Shown here: piece after piece, positions 1-11,888 of the stretch
Position numbering within the stretch: position 1 is the stretch's first letter
Layout: the number at the start of each line of letters is the position of its first letter
Assembly: GCA_014706385.1 (NCBI GenBank)
Contig: JACGZH010000002.1
Location: 310,001 to 374,000, forward strand
Length of the DNA stretch: 64,000 nucleotides
Direction of reading: 5' to 3'
DNA from: Phaffia rhodozyma
Taxonomy: Eukaryota > Basidiomycota > Tremellomycetes > Cystofilobasidiales > Mrakiaceae
The notes under the pieces: generated by a model
Seen by the model: only the letters and a program-made list of their open reading frames with translations
The model's database searches: none
What the model was told of the DNA's origin: nothing
Made by a program: the position numbers and the translations under genes

Positions 1-1773
1 GAGCTCAGCCTGCCTTGGCTGGGATACTCGTCGTAGAAGATAGGACATCATCCGGTTGCCAACAACTGATCGATAAGAACCAGAACATCAGTTAGCCAGA
101 ATAGAGGAATGACGAAGAAGAGAAAAAGAAACGAACAATCTCTGCAGAACTCTCCCCATCGGGCTTTATCAGTGTGCTTGAAGATATCATCGGCCACGTT
201 TTCAGGACAGCCATTCTCTTCCAACGTCTTGATCGCACTTCTGATCGCTACCAATTCCGAGATAGGGAGGGGGCTCCTCAGATCAAGAATGTGGTGGAAC
301 GAATCAAGCTCAAGGTAACCTCTCTGCTCTGCCGTCAGTGCCTTCTTGGCAAGGGCATCTTCAAGTTCCTCAGAGGAGCTATTCAAAGACATGTTCGCCC
401 ACAAAGGATGTCAGCAAATATGGTCTCTAAACATGAAAGTAACGATCAGAATTGAAAGGAGCGCACGCCTTGACGCAGAGTGGGCCATGATGTTCTCCTG
501 AAACGGCCTTTCCGTCTAGATCAGTGATGCAGGCCTCGGCATCATCGGCATTTGCGAAGATAACCTAACGTTGTTTGCAAAGGTGTTTTCAATATATTCG
601 AGGGGAAAAAAGAAGAAACAGACAGATGATGAGATCAGAGTCCGCTCGGTGTCGAATGCAGTTGAAGAGAAAGATAATGCTATGGAGCTCAGGACTCACC
701 GAGGCTCGCCTGCCATTGACAGCAGGCTGAACTGCCTGGACTTCACCGTACTCTCCGAACATATCGAGCATCTCACTCTTGTGTCTGACGGCCCAGTGAT
801 CGCCCACGTGAACGACCATTATTCGTTTCTTAGTCCTCTGAAACTCTTTGACGATATTGATCTTCTTGAACCCAGAGAGTTCTCGCTCAAAATTTCCGAT
901 CTCGGCTCTGGCCATCCTGGGTCCATTGAACACCTTCTTTGGAGTTCCATCCGGATGATACCTGGGTGCAGGCGGCGGGTCATTAGGATCGATCCTGGGC
1001 AGACGCTCAGAGAGAGATCTGGCAAGTTCGGTGGTCTTGTCGTTGAGTGCTTTGAGCGAACCGATGGCGTCCTTCTCGGACGTGAACATCACGTACGCGT
1101 CGGTCAACGTCGGTGGAAACCTGATTTGTTCGACCGAACCGTACGTTCCGAACGCGTCTTTGATGCCCTCACCGCTGACCTTGACTCCAAGGTTGGTCAC
1201 TCGGAGACAACTGGCCGGAAGTCGATAGTTGACGGAATTAGGAGTAAAGCCGTGCATGGTCTTGAAGAAATTGTCGATCTCCTGCCGGGTCTTTCTGTGT
1301 TCGTCTGCACCATCGGCTGAAGGAGTAGAACCTGCCAAGCCGAAGCCTCCGGCACCTGATTGAGCGATAGCCTGAGGAGAAATATACGAGGTTGAGGCAA
1401 CCGGCTTGGAGCTCGGTCTAGAAGACTTTTTCGCTGGAGCCTTTGACATCGGAACTTTTTCTGCGGTGGAAGCCCTATTCTTTGCGGCGATAGCAGGAAG
1501 GGATTCCCTGGTAATGATCTTGGCGGTGTAGCCTCCAGCCTTGGTCATCATCGGAGGAGGACCGCTTGAGGCTGACCCAGGTTTTCCAGCTGATTTAAAT
1601 GCAGTAGAGGAAGAGGAAGGAGAGCTCGAAGGCTTCTTGCCAAAGACGAAAGGACTTGTTCTGGGTTTAGCTCGAGGAGGTGCCTGTTGAGAGCTGGACG
1701 AGCTAAAGAATCGAGTCGAGTTTGTCCCGACGACGATCATATTCGTCCGAGCCACTGCCAAAGGGATGGACAT
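1..1773 (-). CDS. RRM-type RNA-binding protein, probably mitochondrial (3' end outside window)
   Basis: Exons read 1773-700, 564-467, 378-137 and 65 to the window edge; the junctions keep one frame. The N-terminus has no acidic residue in its first 40 positions and is rich in Ser and Arg (MSIPLAVARTNMIVVG, then RFFSSSSS), as in mitochondrial presequences. A Ser/Pro/Ala-rich linker follows, then two RRM-like segments: one around residues 190-245 (RVTNLGVKVSGEGIKDAFG) and one spanning the first junction (MLDMFGEYGEVQAV, then VIFANADDAEACI). RRMs bind single-stranded RNA, so a role in mitochondrial RNA metabolism is an inference. The downstream part (CPENVADDIFKHTDKARWGE) is not a family I recognise. 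The leader carries GGAT/CATC tandem repeats. The RRM call is fairly sure; location and partners are not. Confidence 0.65.
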
Positions 1774-2412
1774 GATTCAGACTATACTGATTGTGCAGTG
1801 GGGATGTATGTACGGATGGATGGATGGATGAACAAGATCCAATGGAGAGAACGAAAGAGATAGATGATGGTTGATAGACGAAAGGGGGTGGGAACAAATG
1901 AAAATGAGATGGGGGCAAAAAGAACGCTGGAGTTTGACACTACAAATTCTTGTTTGAAATCTCTAATGGATTCGGCAGATTTCCCAAATACTCCCCAACC
2001 TGTTCAGATCCGGTCTTCCGTGTTGGGCATCCATCGTATCAGTATTCTTGTTTTATCCAGAGAGGCAGCATAGGCTTAGGTGATGCTCAAATCAGAGAGA
2101 AGAGGATGTGTAGCTGGCGGAGCGTTCTCGAATGGAAATGAGATAGAGATTAAATCGATAGACATGAAAACAAACAGAACACTACCATCCACACAACTAT
2201 GCACACTCAACCCCTCTGACACACACGCACAAACCGAGATACGCACACACAATATAGAAGAGAACACGACGAGAAAAAGACAAAGGCCTATGCTACAACC
2301 AGTCTCATCCGTCAAACGTTCTGCTATACAAAGTGACTCTCAGACCTCCTCCCCGCCGCATGCACATCTACCCTCTCATCATTACATCTGCACAGACAAA
2401 CACGCTGAGAGT
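1774..2412. other. Intergenic region between the RRM gene and eIF1
   Basis: Both flanking genes run leftwards, so this holds the promoter and leader of the RRM gene and the 3' region of eIF1. Apart from the GGAT repeat there is an AC-rich stretch near 2216-2255. I see no credible coding region; the open frames here have no recognisable content. Confidence 0.6.
1814..1830. repeat. (GGAT)n short tandem repeat in a 5' leader
   Basis: Four copies of GGAT plus one base, lying about 40 bases upstream of the start codon of the RRM gene. Read on the gene strand it is (CATC)n, the same motif found upstream of the SWC4 start codon. Confidence 0.9.
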
Positions 2413-3460
2413 TTAGTGACCGTGGATCTGGATCTGCGCCTTGGCCTCTTTCTCGGTGAAGAGCTCAGACTCGACAAGGAACTGTCGAATCTTGAGTCGC
2501 TGGTCTCCCTGGAGCTGGATGACCTGACCGGCTTCCTCATCCTCGACCACAGTTCCGTTGCAGGCAAACTCCTGCGAGTTCGATGGTGAACGCGAAAGAT
2601 AGATCGAAACAAGGTCAGTGTCTTGTCTGATAAGGGAAATGATATGAAGTTGAGATGATATGGGAAAGTCTGACCTTCTTGAAGGCCTTAAGGATCTTCT
2701 TGGGGTCGAACTTTTTGTCGAGTCCCTGAAGAGTTGTCAAGGTCTTTCGACCGTTTCGCTGTTGAATTCCTGTTGATAGTAACGAGACAGAGGAGGATTT
2801 CACTTGTCAAAACAAGTGCTATCCCCAGGAAAAAGAGTTGCGAAAGCAGAAAGAAGGAGAGCACTAACGAATGTGGACCTTGTTGCCACCGGGAGCATCG
2901 TTGGTCACCTTCTCAGTCTCATCGTCGAAATCATCGTCGAAAGGATCTTTTTGAATAAGGAACATAAGGGATCATAGAGAAGGAAGGCAAGAGAAACAGA
3001 CGGAACAACACTGTAAGCTCAACTCTGCCGGCTTGACTGAAAACGAGCTGAAAAACAGCTTCACAAATGGCCTTACCTTTGCTGGCGAGATTCAAAGGGG
3101 TTGAGACCTTGGGCGCACTAGGCGCCTTCTTGTCTGCCGTAGCCGCCTTTGCGGATTTTTTGATGGTGTCTGATGATTATGAGATGAAGAAGAACATAAA
3201 GGATGATTGAGCTGCTATGTTCCAAAGAGAAGTGTATTTGCACCGAGCGTGCAGAGAAGCATAGGATGCTGCTATACAAAAAGGAAATTGTCCATGAAAG
3301 AAACAACAGGACCAGGCAAACAGAAGAGAAGGGAAAAAAAAAAGAGGCCAGGTATCCCACAAAGAAGGAAACCAAGAGGGCTCGACACAAGACAACAAGC
3401 CAGGAAGACGAAAAACTCAAACTCACCGTCCACTTTGCTGCTGGTGATGGGAGTGCTCAT
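2413..3460 (-). CDS. SUI1: Translation initiation factor eIF1 (SUI1)
   Basis: Five exons (3460-3427, 3169-3077, 2946-2869, 2769-2675, 2571-2413) give 152 residues. The SUI1 domain is unmistakable: VHIRIQQRNGRKTLTTLQGL, DKKFDPKKILKAFKK, EFACNGTVVEDEEAGQVIQ and LQGDQRLKIRQFL. eIF1 sits on the 40S subunit near the P site and enforces start-codon selection during scanning. The protein is longer than the roughly 110 residues usual for the family because of an N-terminal extension rich in Ala, Lys and acidic residues (around residues 45-55, PFDDDFDDETE). The start codon has pyrimidines at -1 to -3 (CTT before ATG), a poor context, which in eIF1 genes of other eukaryotes serves autoregulation. The second intron ends in CAAAAAG, an acceptor lacking the usual pyrimidine before AG. 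Confidence 0.95.
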
Positions 3461-4155
3461 AAGAAACTGGGAAGATCGAGGGATGTATGTGGTTGAAAGA
3501 GAGAAGAGAGCTTGCAAGAGGGAAGGAAGAAAAGAAGAAGCAAATGAGGCGAAAAGAATGTATTAGAAAATTTCTCACAATTTCCTAATGGGCCATTAGG
3601 AAAGAAAGGCAGAAAGTACAGCTTTCAGGAAGACTACAAATCTATAATAGGGAGTTTTGTAGTACATTCCTGAGACCGAATACAAAAACTTGTTGACGAT
3701 TTCCCTAATGCTTTTTCCTCAAGCAATAGAAATCTCCGTAGTCGCTTCGATCAGGCGTCCTGATATTTTTTCGCCACCATCCCGTCCAACACCCAGAGGT
3801 ATCAACCCTCACACTCTCCTTGACGAGTCCTTCCACAAAGCATTCTTTGCCGGCCATTAGGTCCTTACTCTTCTCATTCTATCGGCCGACCCCCCTTGCT
3901 AGGCTAGTGCTTGGACAGAGATCATTGAAATCGGTGTCATCTGAGAGGAAACAGTCCGACAAGAAGATCAAAGGCATCCTCCGTAATATAGACAAGTCTA
4001 CGAAAGTTCAGTTAAAGCCCATCCAGGTCGTCATCGATAACAGGCCTAGTACAGTCCAAGGTCGATCGAAAAGCGAAACACGCTCCCTGGCCGCTACCGG
4101 TCAGATCTCTGCTTCTCAAAAGTCAACTCATTCGTATCCTGGCACGTCAAGCTCG
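3461..4155. other. Divergent upstream region of eIF1 and tRNase Z, with unresolved 5' exon of the latter
   Basis: Contains the eIF1 promoter and the 5' part of TRZ1. The TRZ1 frame is open without a stop from 3742 to its first in-frame ATG at 4156, and the part after 3820 would encode an Arg/Ser-rich, presequence-like segment. An upstream ATG at 3709 could join this frame through an intron at 3799-3918 (GT to CAG), which restores frame, but I cannot prove it. Confidence 0.45.
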
Positions 4156-7100
4156 ATGGCCTACAACTTTCAGACGATCGCTTCTCTCACGGCGGATTCC
4201 GAACCGTCGGCGTTGATCCAGTTTCCGTCATCAAAGTACTTGTTCAATGTGCCAGAAGGTACCCAGAGACTCACCAATCAGCTTAACATCGGTCTTCGGA
4301 ACACGAAAGTTATCTTTGTCACCAGTCTTACAATCGATGCCATAGGAGGTTTACCAGGTGTGCCCTTGATTCGCTTTCTCTTGTGTAAATATGTCGAGTA
4401 TGCCAACTGAGACTCTTGTCTTGTTTCATTGCCGTTGCCCTCATGCTTTGCCCGATTCAGGTATGCTCTTCACCGTGGTCGAACGAGGAGTGAAGGACAT
4501 CACCCTAGTTGGTCCGCGGAACCTGACGTACTATGTAGCCAGTATGAGGGGATTCTTCAATCGGTCGGTTCCTTTCTCCTTGCTTGACACACTTCATTTA
4601 CGATCCGGACTAATCTTTTCGTGATCGCCTTGTAGACCGGACCTCAAACTGACCGTGATTGAGACCTCGATCACCGCGCCGTCTGCCCATCGATCTCCAA
4701 TCTACCAGGATGGTCTGATCTCTGCGTATGCCATTCCGGTGAACGTGCCCAGCAAGGCACCTTCGGCTCCGCCGATGTCGCCAGCGACGAGCGACGGCTC
4801 TGATGATGATGCTCCGTCTCCACCACCTCTCGATCTGTCTGCTTCTGCCTCTGGCAACAACACCGCTTCAACCTCGCCTTGGTCGGAATCCTTTAAACAG
4901 AGTCTCAATCCAGACTGGCAACATTTTGTTCCCAACTTTGCCGAAGAATTTGTTCCCAGCGAGCCCTACAATTTATCTTCCTCTACCCGATCGAAACGCA
5001 AGCGATCCCAATCTCAGTCGTCCACGGAGTCTAAAAGCAAAGAGGTTCTTTCTGATGCACCTCGAAAACACAAGGAGCGTTGGTCGAGACTTCAACATCT
5101 CTCCGACCCGTTCTCACCAGTCGGACTTATGTATACCTACGCCGTCCAAAAGAACATCATCAATCGAATGTTTCCTTCAAATACCATTCCTGGCCCCCCC
5201 GCCGAAACCCCCTTGGCAGAAGGGCACGCTCGGAAAGCGTCAGATCCTCAGCAATTTTATCAGAAACTGCCACCTGTCGAGAGTCATGGAGCGCGCGTGA
5301 GCTATGTCATTCTAGGACCGAGCAAGAGAGGAAAGTTTGATGTGAACAAAGCAGATGCACTAGGAGTTCCGATACTCAAACGGGCAGTGCTGATCAACGA
5401 GGGTCAGGTCGAAGTGGACGGAAGGAGAGTGACGAGCGACCAATGTCTCGGCCCTGATATCAGGAGTAGTGTGCGTTTTCCTTTCTGCTCCATCCGTGTT
5501 TCTCTGTCAATCATTCGCTCTTTCTTCTACATGTCATTAACTCTATTTGTCTCTTCATTTGTTTCTTATCAAAAATGACGCCGCCTCACAGGCCACGTTG
5601 ATCATCGACTGTCCATCGGAGGAATACATCGATGGCCTGGTGGACAACCTGTTTTGGATGAGGTATCAATCTCCTCATCCAGATGATGGAATCTGGCCGG
5701 TTCATGTAATCTGGCACAGGGAGGGAACCTGGCCAGAGAATGAGAAATATCAGGAGTGGATGAAGAAGTTTGGTCCTCACGTTCATGTACGTCACTTTGT
5801 TTCTCTTCCTCCTTGTCTGTTTCCCTTCGTCTTTCTTCTTCCCTTCTCGTCCGAACGGTCAAAGCTAATCCAAGTAACACATCTGCCAATGTAGCATATC
5901 ACAGGGGATCCTTCCATTGTCGGTAACCACCTCAACTACTATTCAGCAGCTACCTCGTCAGCAGCGCTTTCCTTGCTCGATCCACAAATATACAAGAGAC
6001 AGGTCTCTGCTTCAAGGAAGAAATGGCCGGCTTGTGTGTATCGATCACTCTCATCCTTTACTTTGGTTACATTAGATCTGAATTGCTTCAACCAAAGATT
6101 ACTGATTCTATGATCGCTGCCTCTTCTGTCTTCTTTGCTTTGCTCCAAAAGTACCTCATAATCATCATCCGATGATTCCAGGTCAAACGATCTCGATCAC
6201 CCCCCGTGAGCCACCTGGCCGAATAAGCCTTCCCTCAGCCGAAGCAGAGAGACTCAATGCGCTCACTCCTGAGCGACTCGAGGATAGAGTAGGAAAGGAA
6301 AATCCCGAGTTCATTAAAGAGGTGAAACAGGCAAAAGAAGAGATTTGGGTAGAGTCTATCGGAAGGGACGGAAACAAAGAGGAGGAGAATTCGAACAGTG
6401 GGAAAGGAAAGGCAGTCAAAAGGGGCAAGCCGGGAGACGACGTAGTGGTTTCACCCCTGGGTACAGGAAGTAGTATGCCTTCAAAGTATCGAAACGGTAT
6501 GTTCTTTCTTGCTCTACCTGTTCTTTACGTTCGTTCCTGGCCGGTATCTAATCAGTTTTTGTTGTTGTACCTCCTTTGGCGGTGTTCTGGTTCGTGGTCT
6601 GTTCATATGTACGTTGGTCGTGCGCAAACCGTAGTGAGCTCCACCCATATCCATATCCCCGGTTATGGTGGCATCCTCCTCGACACAGGTGAGGGCACGC
6701 TCGGCCAACTCTCTCGTCTTTTTGGGGATGCGTTTGTTCCCGATGAAGACATCAACACGGATCAAACATCTCCCCCCTCTCCTGCTCGCGAGAAACTTTC
6801 GGGAAACGATCGACCTGAGCAAAAAGAGATTGAAGACGAAGATATAGACTTGCCAAGAATCGTAAAGGTAATGAGAGAGTTGAGGATGATCTTTATTAGT
6901 CATTTGCACGCCGACCACCACCTTGGTTTAGCTAGACTACTGAGGTTCCGAACACAAGTATGTTTTTCTAAACACCTTCTGTCGAGTTGAAGACAGCGAA
7001 ACGGCCTCGCATGACTAACGTGATACTTGACAACCCCAAAACAGATATATCCCAAGCCGCCACCGTTGTTCATCGTCTGTCCAGATAGAATTCAGTTTCA

Positions 7101-8574
7101 ATTGAAAGAGCTTCAGTACTTTGAAGAACTTGGCCTGCAGAATGTCAAGTTTATCGATAACCGAAAGATTGCCTTATGGAAAGAGTCGTGAGTTCTCGCC
7201 TCTTAACTGATGATAATATCAGACAACAACAACCACGATTTTTTTCAATCGAGTCCTGATTCCTCGTACTGTTTGATAAACTGTGTGATCATAGACAACG
7301 TGAACATGCGTCTAATTCAAACATGGCCCAACTTGAAGAAGCCCTTGGCTTGAAGAAGGTCAATACCGTCAAGGTCGAACATGCAGGCACAAACTGCTAT
7401 GGAATTGTCATCACTCATCGAGACGGATGGAAAATTGCGTTGGTCTCCTCATAGCTCTTCTCTTCCCCTTTGATCTTTCTTGAAGGTTGGTTTCTCTAAT
7501 AAGTTCTCTTTTACCTCCTTTCTTGTGTCATTCTTGTTGAGGATACAGCTATTCAGGTGATACAAAACCGTGTCGAGACTTTGCCATAGCCGGCCATGAT
7601 GCTACGCTACTCATCCATGAAGCTACCATATGCGATGATGAGCCGGGAGAGGTCGAGCGGATCATGAAAGCTAGAAAGTTTGCAGAGGAGAACGGCTTGC
7701 CCTCACCGAATGAAAAGATCTGGGCGGAGGTGGCGAAATCTAAGGGGCATAGTACGTTTGCCCAGGCGATCAATATTGGAAGACAGTATGTCTCCTTCTT
7801 TCTTTCTGGTCCTGTTCTGCTTTCTTCCTAGTTTGATCGTAGAAAATGACTGATGGATGTCGGTTTGGTGTTGTTCGACTAGAATGAGGGCGCAGAATAT
7901 TCTGCTCACCCATTTCTCTCAACGATACCCCAAGGATATCAAGTATGTCTCTTCTACTTTTCAAAATACAACCCTCATATCTGACCATTATCTCTTGGCT
8001 CTGCACTCTGGAACGATAATGATCATCGTGAAACTCCAAAGATTGACCATGCCGCCCTCTCGGGAAGGAGCATCAGTCATAGAAGAAACATTCCACAAAT
8101 CTCAAAACGTTGGGCTCGCATTAGATATGATCTCAATTCCTATCGGGTCGATGTGGAAACTCAGTCACTACAAGTTTGTCCTCTCTTTCTTTTTCCCTTT
8201 TTTATATCTAATTTCATACGTTATGGGCATCTGAACATGATTCCATTCGCTTTCGATTCTTATCTGACGACGTTAATGGTATCAACAGCAAAGCGATCTC
8301 AGCTCTGTACGCAGACGTTGAAGTCGGTGTTGAAGAATCTATCCAGGCTGTCGAGCAAGGCGAGTCCAAACCCTCCAACAAAAAGGACAAAAAGGCCAAG
8401 AAGGCCGCTGCTAGAGCTGACAAGGGTAACAATGCTGAGGGTGGAGAGAAAAAGAAGAAACAAGAGGCAAGACAAAAGTCGGCAAAAGAGATCATGAAGG
8501 AAGCTGAGGTTCAGGAGGTCGCTAGAGCTGCGAGTGAGGCAGTGAGCCTGGTTGGGAGAGAGAACAGTTTATAA
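4156..8574 (+). CDS. TRZ1: tRNase Z, long form (tRNA 3'-end endonuclease)
   Basis: Thirteen exons: 4156-4357, 4461-4563, 4636-5470, 5592-5786, 5895-6033, 6182-6496, 6635-6957, 7045-7187, 7295-7438, 7549-7785, 7883-7942, 8042-8173, 8289-8574; 1037 residues from the first in-frame ATG. The enzyme cuts the 3' trailer from pre-tRNA in nucleus and mitochondria. The N-terminal half has the degenerate beta-lactamase fold (YLFNVPEGTQR, GLPGMLFTVVERGVKDITL, DLKLTVIET). The C-terminal half has the metal motif FISHLHADHHLGL, the opening KYRNVSSTHIHIPGYGG with LLDTGEGTLGQL, then KIAYSGDTKPC, GHDATLLIHEAT, GHSTFAQA and HFSQRYPK. A long acidic/Ser-rich insert (exon 3) and a Lys-rich tail (KKDKKAKKAAARADK) are additions. 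A presequence-like in-frame extension may begin near 3820 or come from another exon, so the true start is open. Confidence 0.95.
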
Positions 8575-8733
8575 AAATGTTTTCTCTAATTAGAAAGGTT
8601 TTCAGAGAAGTGGATTTGGGTAATGTGGTTGTTTCGAATCTTGTTCTCGTCATGTCGTGTCATCAGAAGAGGCTATGTTGCCGCCTCTCACGCATACAGC
8701 ACCATGCAGCTAGAACTGAGGATCTCAAACTGT

Positions 8734-9557
8734 TCATGACATTCCCTTCCTAATCTTTCCTAGTAGAGAATCCATTTTGTCACCCATCCGAGGCTGTCGC
8801 TGCTTGCCCTTTGCATCCGGCGCCGGTCGGCTGGCTCTCCTCCTATCCTCTCTCGTTTGCGCCTGTCCAACAGTGGCAGTCGATGACGGTGCTGGCCTTG
8901 AAGGGAATGAGTCTGAGGACATTTGTTGAGGACGACGAGTATTGGGGACATATCCGTTCTTCTGGCGTGACGACGACGACGACAAAGAGGATGGGGGTAG
9001 AATGATATCGGGCGTGGAGAATCCGAGTGGAGGCGGGACGTCTCCCACTTTCTTGGCTGTCTCTTGAGCATCGTCCGCTTCTTCATCTGAAACGGGAGCC
9101 GCATCGAACTCGACCTCCTCTTTATCGTCAGGAACCATATCGTCGGCGGTGCCATCAGCGAGTCGTCCTTCACGTCTGGGCCGTCTATTGAGTCGCTCAG
9201 ATTCAAGGCCTTCCTGTTTAAGTGTCTTGGCATAGAGTCGCTTCGTCTTCGCGTTCGCAATCAAGTTTGCCTTAATCTTTTGAGCTGTTTTTGTTATCGC
9301 ACGTTTGTATCAATATCGTATTCGTCTCGGATATAGAGCAGTCTTTGCACGAAACAAAAAGAATAAAGAGAGAACTCGATGGAGGACGAACCTTTCCCGA
9401 GGTATGCGTCCTTCGGAGCGTTCTTTGGACCAACCTGAAACCCGCGTTTCTTTGGTGGTTGGTTCTGAGTTTGGGGTCTTGATGAATAACCTGCATCTGG
9501 CTTTCCTTTTCCTTTTCCTTTCCTGGAAGCGGCAGATGATGATGACGGAGGAGCCAT
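8734..9557 (-). CDS. FYV7: rRNA-processing protein FYV7-like
   Basis: Two exons (9557-9392, 9284-8734), 238 residues. Two parts match the Fyv7 family: the basic N-terminal block (GFQVGPKNAPKDAYLGK, then AQKIKANLIANAKTKRLYAK and TLKQEG) and the C-terminal block (RQPRMGDKMDSLLGKIRKG), comparable with the PLMGPKIEDLLDKIK ending of the yeast protein. Family members act in the nucleolus in early pre-18S processing in the small-subunit processome. The middle is low-complexity acidic and Ser-rich. The gene is divergent from SWC4, with 204 bases between start codons, so the two probably share a promoter. The family call rests on two short blocks. Confidence 0.7.
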
Positions 9558-9718
9558 GATAATCGATGCTCTTGATGTTACCGAGGGTGGTGGTGAATGG
9601 TATTTGTGTAAAAGAGAATTTTTTGTAGTCGGTCGTTAGAAAACGTAATAAGGAAATATCCAGTTTTCTATATGATATCAACAACTCCGTTCATCATCCA
9701 TCATCCGACCGCCGACCA

Positions 9719-9745
9719 TTCATCCATCCATCCATTCATCCATCA
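9719..9745. repeat. CATC/CATT tandem repeat in the SWC4 leader
   Basis: Six CATC/CATT units just upstream of the SWC4 start codon; a looser run begins near 9690. It lies in the shared FYV7/SWC4 intergenic space. The same tetramer precedes the start of the RRM gene at the left edge. Confidence 0.85.
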
Positions 9746-9761
9746 GTCAACTGTTGAAACC

Positions 9762-11888
9762 ATGGCTCAGACTCAGGCTCAACCTCAGCCAGGAGCTGCC
9801 TCGAACAACGCGTACAGGAAACCGATGATGGCACCATCTCACCCATCATCGTTGCTTTCGGCTAGCTCATCCAGGTCACGGATAGAAGGTCCTTCGAGAG
9901 AAGTCTTCGCGCTCATCGGGGATAGCGCACCAAGTATACAGGCCTCCAATATCGGTCCCTCCAAGATTAACCTTAAAGAAAGACCGAAAGCTCGCAAGAA
10001 AGGCTCTAGATGGTCAGTCTGAATGATTCCTTTCTCTTCTCCCGGTTGATCTTTTGGGTGTTCTCTCGAGATCCAATCGATTGGTCTCTCGGACGCGTTT
10101 GCGGGATCATGTTTCTCATCCTTTTCGATGTGCAATCATATATGGTGACTTGCTACTGCGACCATCATAGGGAATGGAAATCGTTCACACCCACCAAACG
10201 AGAGGAAGACGGCTTGTTCTTATCCCATTGGGTCCGGGCGACGGACGAAAGTTCACCAGAAAGTGAGTCTCTTGATCCAGAGCGACGTTATATCCATGCT
10301 ATTGTATATCTCATAAGACCCGTCGATTAACACCCTTATTATTCCACTCGTTCTCTTGAAAACTACGATTCAATGGTGAACCCAGAAGATGCTTTCGCAA
10401 AGTACAACACAGCTACTCCCGTTATGGATTTCTCACAAGCTGAATATGATGATCATCTTAGAGGTATGCGCTTGCACCTTCCTCATTTGCATTGCTATTA
10501 TACATCAGAACTGACTCAAAGCGACCCCTTACATCCTCTACACCTCTATTTTAACAACAGACGACAACTGGTCGCATTCAGAAACGCTGTACTTGTTTGC
10601 CCTCCTTCGGACATACGACCTACGGTTTGTTGTTGTAGCCGATCGATACGCCTACCCGGGCGAAGCCGATGAGTATATCAATCTACCTGGCGGGGGAAAG
10701 AAACAAAGCATCGAGGATATCAAGAGTCGGTACTACTCAATTTGCAGGAGGTTGGTCAGAAGTCGACCCACAGGGGATGAAAACGGAAAGCTCATGCTCT
10801 TGCAGAGTTACGCATTTGACAAAGGTTTGTTCTTAAGAATGGGTCTGAGGCGGAATGAAAAAGAAAGTTTCTATTTCTGACGACTTGACTCTCTCTTTTT
10901 CATTCGCAAACAGAACGAGAGGTAGCAAGGAAAACATATGCCAACTCGCTCTTCCAGCTATCTGCTCAGCAGATCGCCGAAGAAGAGGCTCTCTACTTGG
11001 AATGTAAACGAATGGAGCAACAAGAACGAAAATTCAAATCAGAGAGGGATGATCTGATGAGAATGCTTGGGGGTTTCGAGAGCGGTCTTGTTGGCTTACC
11101 TGGGAGATCGGGCGAAACAGGCGCCGGTGGTGATAAAGTCAGTATTCTATCACTCTTCGATTGCTCCCGATCCTTATGCAGGCGGAAGAACATCGTTGAC
11201 ATTAATCGAACGGCAATGAATAGAAGCGAAAGGATGTACTTGGCTTAGACGGACCATCAGCTGCTTCGACCTCTTCAGCCGCTAATAAGAAAGCCGATAA
11301 ACTCGCAAAAGCAGGTTTGTTATCTTCCTTCTCTCGCCTTCCCCTCTGTAACCCATCTGACCGATGCTGTGAATCGACTTTGTTGTCTTCTAAATCAATA
11401 AAACGCCAGACTTGCTTCACTGCATCTATCGAGTTCCCCCGCCTATCCCTGGAACAAACCCTCCTGGTCCTACCGGTCCTGGTTCCAAATCTGGCCATAC
11501 ATCTAACCCGACCGGTCATCAGCCGGTCTATCTTCGCTCTACCCGACTTCCTATTCCTGCCAAACCAAATCTCGCAGAGCCTATTTTTGCTCTGTTGAAC
11601 GACCTGAGACCTCCTGTTCCATTACCTGGTAAACTGACGATGCCCACTAGAGGTAGTCAGGAGAAGATGGATGGACTAATGGCAGCAGCGATGGGACTAG
11701 TGGAGATGAAACGGGCCGTTGACAAGGTTGAGGAAGAGGTCAGAATGTTGAATATCAAGTTGGAGGAAAAGAGAAAGGCGAAAGAAGGGAACATCACTGC
11801 GGTCAAAGAGGAGGTCGTCAGCGGTATCAGTGGTGGGCAGGACCAACCGATGGATGGAGTTGAGATAGAAAACACAACAGCGGCCTAA
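9762..11888 (+). CDS. SWC4: SWR1/NuA4 complex subunit SWC4 (DMAP1)
   Basis: Seven exons (9762-10012, 10171-10262, 10386-10463, 10561-10824, 10914-11137, 11233-11314, 11410-11888), 489 residues. The SANT/DMAP1 signature is clear: WEWKSFTP, FLSHWVRATDE, FAKYNTATPVMDFSQAEYDD, DNWSHSETLYLFALLRTYDL, RFVVVADRYAYPG, then SIEDIKSRYYSICRRLV. SWC4 is shared by the SWR1 H2A.Z-exchange complex and the NuA4 acetyltransferase. A coiled-coil follows (AEEEALYLECKRMEQQERK), then the YEATS2-like tail block with HCIYRVPPP and PVYLRSTRLPIP. I chose the ATG at 9762 for its strong context (ACCATGG); an in-frame ATG at 9672 would add residues coded by the CATC repeat. The sixth exon starts after an AAAG acceptor. 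Confidence 0.93.

Noticed and set aside
571..1320. 249-codon plus-strand open frame
   Set aside because: Antisense to the RRM gene, whose RRM motifs and splice junctions are convincing.
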